From NCBI GenBank assembly GCA_012515495.1, contig JAAYYH010000155.1, forward strand, positions 1 to 5,069: a DNA stretch of 5,069 nt, in the 5' to 3' direction. The notes below the pieces were generated by a model that saw only the letters and a program-made list of their open reading frames with translations, was not told the DNA's origin and did not search any database. Numbering within the stretch: the first letter of the stretch is position 1; the number at the start of each line of letters is the position of its first letter. Both the position numbers and the translations under genes were made by a program. Of this stretch, positions 1 through 5,069 are shown piece by piece. Source of the DNA: Coriobacteriaceae bacterium (GTDB taxonomy: Bacteria > Actinomycetota > Coriobacteriia > Coriobacteriales > UBA8131).

Positions 1-963
1 CGCAGTGGTTTTCGCTCTGTGATGCCCGAAAATATCCGACTGATCAGCGGTCCAGGCTGCCCGGTCTGTGTCACTGCGAACAAGGATATCGACGAGATGA
101 TCGCGCTGACGCGTCATCCCGAGATTATGGTGGCTACTTTTGGTGATATGATGCGGGTTCCCGGCTCAAGTACATCAATGCTGGCTCGTAAGGCTGAAGG
201 CGCTGATGTGCAGGTGGTCTACTCTCCACTTGATGCCATTAATCTAGCCAAGGCCAATCCCGAGCGCCAGATCGTCTTCGTGGGTGTTGGCTTTGAGACA
301 ACCACACCTCTGATTGCTGCGACACTTGAACGCGCTGCCGCTCTGAATCTGGGGAACTTCAGTGTGATTGGTGCTCATAAACGGGTGCCACCAGCCCTTG
401 ATGTTCTGGTAAACGATTCGCAGGTTACGCTTGATGCATTGATCCTGCCTGGTCACGTGAGCACGATACTTGGTGTGGAGCCTTACGAGTTCCTGAGCTC
501 GCGCTACAACATCCCCGGTGTTATCACCGGTTTCGAACCTGTTGATGTGTTGCAGGGTATCGCCATGTTATTGGAACAGTTGCATCGAAGAGAAGCCGAG
601 ATACAGATCGCCTATATGCGCGGTGTTCGCAAAGAGGGCAACCCCACTGCGCGGGCGGCGATCGACAAGATATTCGCAATCTCAGATGCGACCTGGCGAG
701 GATTGGGCTTGATCCCAGATTCTGGTTATCGTATTCGAAATGAGTACGCTCTCTATGACGCGACAAAGCGCTTTGAGCTTGAAGTCGAGATGACTGTTGA
801 GCCTAAGGGCTGTCTTTGCGGGGACGTCTTGCGCGGTGTGATATCGCCCAATGGTTGTCCGTTGTTTGGCAGGGCCTGTGTTCCCGAGAATCCGATTGGC
901 CCGTGTATGGTTTCCAGCGAGGGCAGCTGTGCCGCCTACTACCGTTATCAGGTTCAGGATTGA
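1..963 (+). CDS. hypD: HypD, NiFe-hydrogenase Fe-cyanide assembly protein (5' end cut by window edge)
   Basis: HypD is an iron-sulfur scaffold in the cytoplasm that, with HypC, carries the Fe(CN)2CO unit of NiFe hydrogenases and accepts cyanide from HypE. The reading frame is open from base 1, so the GTG/ATG near base 19 is internal and the true start lies upstream. About 320 residues are present of a family length near 370; the missing N-terminus should hold the CGGHTH motif. Visible family signatures, numbered from the first codon, are GPGCPVC (Cys20, Cys23), FGDMMRVPG (47-55), GFETTTP (97-103) and the C-terminal cysteine-rich part with Cys271, Cys273, Cys286, Cys293, Cys302 and Cys310 around CPLFG and MVSSEGSCAAYYRY. 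The C-terminal cysteines are expected to hold the 4Fe-4S cluster. The gene ends 19 bases before a CDF transporter gene, and hypE follows that. No sign of damage is seen in the part present. Confidence 0.97.
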   Translation, partial: RSGFRSVMPENIRLISGPGCPVCVTANKDIDEMIALTRHPEIMVATFGDMMRVPGSSTSMLARKAEGADVQVVYSPLDAINLAKANPERQIVFVGVGFETTTPLIAATLERAAALNLGNFSVIGAHKRVPPALDVLVNDSQVTLDALILPGHVSTILGVEPYEFLSSRYNIPGVITGFEPVDVLQGIAMLLEQLHRREAEIQIAYMRGVRKEGNPTARAAIDKIFAISDATWRGLGLIPDSGYRIRNEYALYDATKRFELEVEMTVEPKGCLCGDVLRGVISPNGCPLFGRACVPENPIGPCMVSSEGSCAAYYRYQVQD

Positions 964-964
964 C

Positions 965-976
965 AGAGGAGCAGGA
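965..976 (+). promoter_or_regulatory. Ribosome binding site(s) of the CDF gene
   Basis: AGAGGAG (965-971) lies 11 bases before the ATG at 983, and a second AGGA (973-976) lies 6 bases before it. Either supports the ATG at 983 over the in-frame ATG at 992. The site sits directly after the hypD stop, which suggests independent translation initiation on a shared transcript. Confidence 0.7.
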
Positions 977-982
977 TAAACG

Positions 983-1969
983 ATGGCAATAATGCATAGT
1001 CGCAATCCTGAGGTGTTTGATCGCGTCCACCAGATAAGGCGGGTGCTGCTGATCATCTTGCTCTTGAATGTATCCGTAGCGTTGGCAAAACTCATATATG
1101 GATTGATTACCAGCTCGATCTCCATGCAGGCAGACGGCGTCCATTCTTTCTTCGATGGGGCCGGGAATATCGTTGGATTGATTGGCATGGCCGTAGCTTG
1201 TCGCCCGGCGGATGCTGGACATCCTTATGGTCATGGGAAGTTTGAGACCATCGCCTCTGTGATAATCGGTCTGATTCTCTTAACCACTGCTGTCAACGTT
1301 GGTCGAGAAGCAGTTGTGACTTTGATGTCAGGTACCTCAACAGCCCAGGTGACCTGGTTATCCTTTGTGGTGATGATTGCCACTTTATGTATCAATGTGG
1401 GTGTGACCCTTTATGAGCGCCGTGCAGGCAAGCGGTTGAACAGCGAGATACTGATCGCCGATGCCTCACATACACTGTCTGACGCGTTGGTCTCGGTGGG
1501 CGTCATCGTTGGTTTGGTATTCGTCAGTGTTGGCATTACAGCAGCAGACGGTGTAATAGCTTTGGCAGTGAGCATGGTGATCCTCTACACCGCTTGGACG
1601 ATCTTCCGCCAGGCAGCGGTTACGCTTTCCGATAAAGCCAGACTGCCGTTGAAAGAAGTCATGAAGATTGCCTGTAGCAATCCAGGCGTCAGTGAGTGTC
1701 ATCGCATCAGGACTCGTGGTATGCCAGGAGAAGTCTATGTTGACTTCCACATATTGGTGGATGCGCAGATGTCTGTCCAGGAAGCCCATGGAATCGCCGA
1801 TGATATCGAGTCCGCGCTCAAGAGCGAATACCCCGCCATTGCAGATATCGTCATCCATATCGAACCGGATACTGACGAGCAGCGCCAGGAGGACAGCACA
1901 TTTACCGGTGATTTTGAAACTTCAGGCAGCAGAGCAGACAGTCAAGGCGAAGACGATGATGTCAGATGA
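983..1969 (+). CDS. Cation diffusion facilitator (CDF) family metal-ion transporter
   Basis: Inner-membrane antiporter predicted to move a divalent metal ion out of the cytoplasm, probably in exchange for protons. The 328 residues show the CDF plan: hydrophobic segments near 21-42, 59-73, 91-113, 122-143, 164-182 and 184-206, then a cytoplasmic domain to about 296. The transport site can be read as His54/Asp58 (HSFFD) in helix 2 and His163/Asp167 (HTLSD) in helix 5, an HDHD set that in known CDFs goes mainly with zinc. HPYGHGK at 80-86 is the usual loop after helix 2. His256, His269 and His292 with Glu294 match the region of the C-terminal metal sites in YiiP-like proteins. Residues 297-328 form an extra hydrophilic tail rich in Asp/Glu and without hydrophobic segments. 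The gene sits between hypD and hypE in one apparent operon, so a role in metal balance during hydrogenase assembly is possible. Substrate (Zn, Ni, Co, Fe) is not decided by the sequence. Confidence 0.93.
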   Translation: MAIMHSRNPEVFDRVHQIRRVLLIILLLNVSVALAKLIYGLITSSISMQADGVHSFFDGAGNIVGLIGMAVACRPADAGHPYGHGKFETIASVIIGLILLTTAVNVGREAVVTLMSGTSTAQVTWLSFVVMIATLCINVGVTLYERRAGKRLNSEILIADASHTLSDALVSVGVIVGLVFVSVGITAADGVIALAVSMVILYTAWTIFRQAAVTLSDKARLPLKEVMKIACSNPGVSECHRIRTRGMPGEVYVDFHILVDAQMSVQEAHGIADDIESALKSEYPAIADIVIHIEPDTDEQRQEDSTFTGDFETSGSRADSQGEDDDVR

Positions 1970-1974
1970 ATAAC

Positions 1975-1980
1975 GAGGAG
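1975..1980 (+). promoter_or_regulatory. Ribosome binding site of hypE
   Basis: GAGGAG ends 5 bases before the GTG at 1986. It supports GTG as the hypE start rather than the internal ATG at 2016, which would leave only one residue before the conserved HGSGG motif. Confidence 0.75.
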
Positions 1981-1985
1981 TCATT

Positions 1986-3035
1986 GTGAACAAGGCGAAG
2001 ATTGATACAGTATTGATGTCACATGGCAGCGGCGGGACACTGATGAAGCGTCTGATCGAGGAGCTGTTCTATGAGGAATATGGCTCAAAGCCATTATTGC
2101 AGGGTGACGATGCCGCCGATCTGTCCTGTGAAGAGATGCAACAAGATCCTGGTAGCCGTCTAGCTTTCTCAACAGACACGTTTGTTGTAACACCGCACTT
2201 CTTTCCGGGTGGTGACATCGGGCGTCTGGCAATCTGTGGGACAGTCAATGATGTCGCGACCTCTGGAGCGAAGGTGCGTTACCTCAGCTGCGGGTTTGTG
2301 TTAGAAGAAGGCTTCTTGATGGACGACCTGAAAAGGATCTGCCATTCAATGGCTCAGGCTGCGCAAGAGGCTGATGTGCAGATTGTCACCGGTGACACCA
2401 AGGTTGTCGATCGTGGTCATGGCGATGGTATCTTCATCAATACCAGCGGTGTGGGGTTGATCCCGGCTGGCAGGCGCCTGGGAGGAGCGCTCTGTCAGCC
2501 AGGTGACAAGATCTTGCTCTCGGGCACAATCGGCGATCATGGTATTGCAATCATCTCAACTCGCGAAGGTCTGAGTTTCTCAACCACGATCGAATCGGAC
2601 GCGGCACCGCTCAATCATCTGATCTCAGCAGTGCTGGAGGTTGCTCCCCAAACGCGTTGTTTCCGTGACCCAACCCGCGGCGGTCTATCATCGACTCTTA
2701 ATGAACTTGCCCTGCAAAGTAACACTGTGATGACCATTAACGAGGAGAGCGTGCCTGTCAATGATCAGGTGAATGGTGCTTGCGAGATGCTGGGTTATGA
2801 TGTATTCCAGGTTGCGAATGAGGGCAAGATTGTCTGCGTCGTCGCAGCGCAGGAGGCCGAAGCAGCGCTGAACGCGATGCGCTGTTCAAAGTATGGTGAG
2901 AATGCGGCAATAATCGGAGAGGTAACCTCGGTTCAAGCCCAAGATGGTGGACCGAAAGTCTATCTCGCCACTACTTTTGGTTCACGGCGGATTCTGGATA
3001 TGCTAGTGGGGGAGCAGCTGCCGCGCATCTGTTAG
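1986..3035 (+). CDS. hypE: HypE, carbamoyl-dehydrating thiocyanate-forming hydrogenase maturation protein
   Basis: HypE uses ATP to dehydrate a carbamoyl group, placed on its C-terminal cysteine by HypF, to a thiocyanate. The cyanide is then passed to iron on the HypC-HypD complex. The 349-residue protein is full length (family about 330-350) and belongs to the PurM/SelD-like ATP-binding fold. Signatures seen in order are SHGSGG (12-17), then AFSTDTFVVTPHFFPGG, the LAICGTVNDVATSGA block, RYLSCGFVLEEG, IVTGDTKVV and FINTSGVG in the N-terminal half. Further on come DPTRGG and NEGKIVCVV, and the protein ends in PRIC, so the essential C-terminal cysteine is present. Start is GTG with a strong ribosome binding site. 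The gene follows the CDF gene by 16 bases and seems to be the last gene of this operon. hypF, hypC, hypA and hypB are not in the window and are expected upstream or elsewhere. Confidence 0.97.
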   Translation: MNKAKIDTVLMSHGSGGTLMKRLIEELFYEEYGSKPLLQGDDAADLSCEEMQQDPGSRLAFSTDTFVVTPHFFPGGDIGRLAICGTVNDVATSGAKVRYLSCGFVLEEGFLMDDLKRICHSMAQAAQEADVQIVTGDTKVVDRGHGDGIFINTSGVGLIPAGRRLGGALCQPGDKILLSGTIGDHGIAIISTREGLSFSTTIESDAAPLNHLISAVLEVAPQTRCFRDPTRGGLSSTLNELALQSNTVMTINEESVPVNDQVNGACEMLGYDVFQVANEGKIVCVVAAQEAEAALNAMRCSKYGENAAIIGEVTSVQAQDGGPKVYLATTFGSRRILDMLVGEQLPRIC

Positions 3036-3113
3036 CGCAAATCTACCATAGGTATATTCTGTTTTTGGTCAGAATCCCCTGTGCAGTGCGGTAGTATTAT
3101 CGCGAAACGCAAA

Positions 3114-3140
3114 TTGACAACCATCAGGTAGTAAGATTAT
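3114..3140 (+). promoter_or_regulatory. Candidate sigma-70-type promoter for the degV-family gene
   Basis: A perfect TTGACA (3114-3119) is followed after 15 bases by GATTAT (3135-3140), which matches 4 of 6 positions of TATAAT. The spacer is shorter than the ideal 17 and the -10 is weak, so only the -35 is convincing. Transcription would begin near 3147, giving a leader of roughly 65-70 bases. A small hairpin (GGAGCG, loop TTACT, CGCTTC; 3144-3160) would lie at or near the start of the transcript. The gap between hypE and degV (3036-3205) holds no strong terminator, so read-through from the hyp operon is also possible. Confidence 0.4.
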
Positions 3141-3200
3141 GTCGGAGCGTTACTCGCTTCAGCAGTATGTGGTTCGACTAGTTGATGCGCCTCGTTGAAT

Positions 3201-3205
3201 AGGGG
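3201..3205 (+). promoter_or_regulatory. Ribosome binding site that decides the degV start
   Basis: AGGGG touches the first in-frame ATG (3206) with no spacer, too close to serve it, but lies 9 bases before the second ATG (3215). This favours 3215 and an N-terminus MVKIVTDSS, which is where DegV proteins normally begin. Confidence 0.6.
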
Positions 3206-3214
3206 ATGATTGAT

Positions 3215-4054
3215 ATGGTGAAGATCGTGACTGATTCGTCCATTATGTTGACGATTGAAGAAGGTAAGAGCGAGGACATCGCCATCGTCCCACTATGCGT
3301 GAGTATTGCAGGGATTTCATATCGCGAGTACGAAGAGATCTCCGCTGATCAATTCATGTGGCATATCGATAATGGCGAGATTCCCTCTTCGTCATCGCCT
3401 ACATTGCTGGATCTCAAAGAAGCATATGATTCGACAGACGATGAGATATTGCACATCTGCATGGCCGATGGTCTCTCAAGTTCCTATGACAGCGCCAGTT
3501 CCTATGCGACGTCACCAGAATACGTACAGCGGGTTCAGGTAATCAACTCCAGGACACTCTGTATGCCACAGCAGCACATAGTATTTCGCGCTCGCGATCT
3601 GGCGAGAGAAGGAAAGACAATCCCTGAGATCGTTGATGGGATTCGCGAGATGATTGATTCTGCCGCATCATTTCTGATACCTGAGGACTTTGATTATCTC
3701 AGAAGAGGGGGCAGGCTTTCTGCTGCAGCAGCAGGAATCATGTCGATACTGAAGACTGTGCCCGTTTTAGTGCAATCAGTTGATGGGAGAAAACTCGAGA
3801 AACTGACGATCTCCCGTAAATTCGATAAGGCTATCCATGCCGTTATGGTAGCACTGGAATCACGCGGAGTGGATTTGAGTCACCGTATAGACGTGAGTCA
3901 CGCACATAACAAGAAGAAGGCTGAGCGTGCCATCGAATTGTTGCGCGAACGCTTCCCGGCTATCGAAATCGGACTTCATGAGCTTGGACCGGCGTTTATC
4001 ACACAGGGCGGGCCCAAATGCATCTCGATACAATCAGTGAGAATCGTTTCGTGA
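3215..4054 (+). CDS. DegV family protein (FakB-like fatty acid-binding protein)
   Basis: DegV proteins bind a long-chain fatty acid in a buried pocket; those studied as FakB present it to the kinase FakA for phosphorylation before entry into phospholipid. With the start at 3215 the protein has 279 residues, a normal family length; an ATG at 3206 would add three residues. It opens with KIVTDSS, then shows a Ser-rich SSSSPTLLD segment where many relatives have TSxPS, then LSSSYDSA, a VINSRTLCMPQQ stretch and the well-kept EDFDYLRRGGRLS block typical of the family. It ends with GPAFITQGGPKCISIQ, where many members have a histidine followed by GPG; here the histidine position is Gln. The protein has no signal peptide or membrane segment and should be cytoplasmic. 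No fakA-like gene is in the window. The gene is separated from hypE by about 180 bases, so it is probably a separate unit with no functional tie to hydrogenase assembly. Confidence 0.9.
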   Translation: MVKIVTDSSIMLTIEEGKSEDIAIVPLCVSIAGISYREYEEISADQFMWHIDNGEIPSSSSPTLLDLKEAYDSTDDEILHICMADGLSSSYDSASSYATSPEYVQRVQVINSRTLCMPQQHIVFRARDLAREGKTIPEIVDGIREMIDSAASFLIPEDFDYLRRGGRLSAAAAGIMSILKTVPVLVQSVDGRKLEKLTISRKFDKAIHAVMVALESRGVDLSHRIDVSHAHNKKKAERAIELLRERFPAIEIGLHELGPAFITQGGPKCISIQSVRIVS

Positions 4055-4082
4055 AACCAGTTAATCAGTAATCAGAAAACGC

Positions 4083-4113
4083 GAAAGCGACTGCGCCTGC
4101 TGCAGTCGCTTTC
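4083..4113. terminator. Strong inverted repeat between convergent genes, probable terminator
   Basis: GAAAGCGACTGC (4083-4094) and GCAGTCGCTTTC (4102-4113) form a perfect 12-bp stem with a 7-base loop, 28 bases past the degV stop. On the minus strand the stem is followed, after three bases, by TTTT (complement of 4076-4079). On the plus strand the only U-run is the CTTT inside the stem's own 3' arm. It most likely stops transcripts from both converging genes, with the better U-run on the minus strand. Confidence 0.75.
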
Positions 4114-4161
4114 ATGTGCGAAGTGACATCTGATCTCAACAGTGCTCTCTGTATCTCTTGG

Positions 4162-4180
4162 AAAAGTCTACTGAGTAGAC
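4162..4180 (-). terminator. Rho-independent terminator of the flavoprotein gene
   Basis: Read on the minus strand, GTCTAC, loop TCA, GTAGAC form a perfect 6-bp stem directly followed by TTTT (complement of 4162-4165). It begins 5 bases after the stop codon. The stem is short, but it is embedded in a larger imperfect hairpin whose outer arms are CTCTGTATCT (4147-4156) and AGATTACAGAG (4183-4193), pairing over 10 bp with one bulged T. The outer right arm covers the stop codon itself. Confidence 0.6.
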
Positions 4181-4185
4181 CCAGA

Positions 4186-5069
4186 TTACAGAGCCGCCAC
4201 CTGAGCCCCGATTGATTTACCAAAGGTAATCGCCGTACCGTGTGATGTCGCGGGACAGTTTGTGGGGTAATCGATTGCATAGCGTCCACCCATGACATTG
4301 CCCGATGCCCAAAGCTTGCCCAATGGCTTGCCGTTGCCATCGATGATCTGGCAATCTTTGTCCACCATCATGCCGGCTGTCATCACTCCAGCGGCGACAA
4401 AGGCCATGGAAGCATAGAATGGGCCCTCAGAGATTAGGAAGAGTCGATCGGCGCGCTTGTGGAAATCATCGTCATGACCCTTGGCGCAGAGCTCGTTATA
4501 ACGATTAACCTCCGCCAGAGCGACTTCAACCGGCAAACCGATTTTCTCAAAGAGTTCTTCCAGGGTATCTGCCGCCCACCAGAAACCTTCGAAGTCGGGC
4601 GCTAAAGCTTCTTGCCAGCGGGCGTGATCGGCCGCCAGCGATTCAGGGGTAACCAATTGCATCTCTTTATTGCCGTGACCGATACTCTGATTCAAGAGCA
4701 TCTCATCCACATTACCGTCATCCCAGATCTGGTAGGAGATAGCTAACGGCTGACGCAGTAGTGCATTGGTGAAGCTTTGACCCGGAACATCCTCATTGCA
4801 CCAACGTTTGCCCAGCATATTGAGCTGTAGAGCTGCTGTTGCGCCCAGGCCGAAGAAACCTCCCGCGAATGAGTGGGACATGTGAGCATGCGGGGCAGGC
4901 TCCAGTTGGCCTCCAGCCCAGATTGCCATCTTGTGTCCGTCACCGGTTGATGTTGCTATCCTTGTTGGCTGATTCTTCAGTGCCAGGAAGAACTCGGGAC
5001 ACAGGGCTTGCAGCATGGCGACATTTGCGCCGTAATCACCGGTTGCCAACATGGTTCCCTTGCTAGCCG
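4186..5069 (-). CDS. FAD-dependent oxidoreductase of the fumarate reductase/flavocytochrome c flavoprotein family (5' end cut by window edge)
   Basis: This is the C-terminal 293 residues of an FAD_binding_2-type flavoprotein, a family that reduces fumarate, urocanate and other unsaturated acceptors or desaturates steroids. The frame is open to the right edge, so the ATG at 5052 is internal. Numbered from the first complete codon, LATGDYG (7-13) is the end of the FAD-binding half. Next comes the substrate-capping region, with RWCNEDVPG, a Trp-rich stretch and the EVNRYNELCAKGHDDDF segment that typically precedes the return to the FAD domain. GPFYA (215-219), LWASGN (252-257), GGR (260-262) and the DYPT...SHGTAITFGKSIG ending complete the FAD site. 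The His-His-Thr-x-Gly-Gly motif of true fumarate reductases is replaced by GVMTAG (228-232 region), and the usual GGxHGxNRLGG ending is absent, so fumarate is not assured. The N-terminus, where a Tat or Sec signal or a haem/FMN domain would lie, is outside the window. The gene runs convergently to degV. Substrate unknown. Confidence 0.9.
   Translation of the reverse strand, partial: ASKGTMLATGDYGANVAMLQALCPEFFLALKNQPTRIATSTGDGHKMAIWAGGQLEPAPHAHMSHSFAGGFFGLGATAALQLNMLGKRWCNEDVPGQSFTNALLRQPLAISYQIWDDGNVDEMLLNQSIGHGNKEMQLVTPESLAADHARWQEALAPDFEGFWWAADTLEELFEKIGLPVEVALAEVNRYNELCAKGHDDDFHKRADRLFLISEGPFYASMAFVAAGVMTAGMMVDKDCQIIDGNGKPLGKLWASGNVMGGRYAIDYPTNCPATSHGTAITFGKSIGAQVAAL

Noticed and set aside
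19..24. GTG/ATG as the true start of hypD
   Set aside because: The frame continues upstream to base 1 as RSGFRS, fitting the family sequence before the PEN...GPGCPVC segment, and a start here would lose the conserved N-terminal part.
682..1234. Two long open frames on the minus strand across the hypD/CDF junction
   Set aside because: They overlap well-supported plus-strand genes, cross the intergenic gap, show no recognisable motif and have the composition of antisense shadow frames.
1668..1973. Plus-strand open frame of about 100 codons inside the CDF gene end
   Set aside because: It lies in another frame of the clearly coding CDF gene, lacks a convincing motif and adds nothing not explained as a shadow.
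3056..3075. ATTCTG/CAGAAT hairpin with an 8-base loop after hypE, considered as the hypE terminator
   Set aside because: The stem is only 6 bp and AT-rich, and the T-run lies in the loop rather than after the stem, so it does not meet the pattern of an intrinsic terminator.
3720..3738. GCTGCAGCAGCAGG microrepeat inside degV
   Set aside because: It simply encodes a short alanine run in a normal DegV position and keeps the frame.
4032..4075. Three copies of AATCAG near the degV end (4032, 4063, 4070)
   Set aside because: Six-base copies with irregular spacing in an AT-rich stretch, one of them inside coding sequence; not distinguishable from chance.
4839..5066. Plus-strand open frame opposite the flavoprotein gene
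   Set aside because: The minus strand codes for a recognisable flavoprotein throughout this stretch; the opposite frame is Arg/Pro/Leu-rich, typical of antisense translation.
1..5069. CRISPR array, insertion sequence, tRNA or phage/defence module
   Set aside because: No spaced direct repeats, transposase-like protein, terminal inverted repeats, tRNA cloverleaf or defence domain could be seen on either strand.

Overview
The window looks like a piece of chromosome from an anaerobic bacterium of moderate GC content. It holds two NiFe-hydrogenase maturation genes, a DegV lipid-binding protein and a large FAD-dependent reductase of the fumarate-reductase/flavocytochrome c type. That mix, and especially the style of the reductase C-terminus (a DYPT...SHGTA-type ending), suggests a Coriobacteriia/Eggerthellaceae-like anaerobe. 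This is inference from protein style only; a clostridial host cannot be excluded.

Layout. Positions 1-963 (+) are the 3' part of hypD, cut by the left edge. Positions 983-1969 (+) encode a cation diffusion facilitator (CDF) metal transporter. Positions 1986-3035 (+) are a complete hypE. The three genes are 19 and 16 bases apart, each downstream gene has its own Shine-Dalgarno, and they read as one operon. A 170-180 base gap follows with a candidate promoter, then a degV-family gene at 3215-4054 (+), whose start is best placed at the second of two in-frame ATGs. A 131-base convergent intergenic region holds two clear hairpins. The window ends in the 3' part of a minus-strand flavoprotein gene (4186-5069), cut by the right edge.

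How the genes work together. HypD and HypE act in consecutive steps of making and attaching the Fe(CN)2CO group of NiFe hydrogenases. HypE turns a carbamoyl group on its C-terminal cysteine into a thiocyanate, and HypD (with HypC, not in the window) takes the cyanide onto iron. The transporter between them is the unusual part: its position suggests co-expression with cofactor assembly, but its motifs look zinc-type and its substrate is not known. The flavoprotein could be a terminal reductase that uses electrons ultimately from hydrogen, but nothing in the window links it directly to the hyp genes.

No RNA gene, mobile element, CRISPR array or defence system was seen. The best candidates for something new are the CDF gene inside the hyp operon with its acidic tail, and the reductase of unknown substrate.
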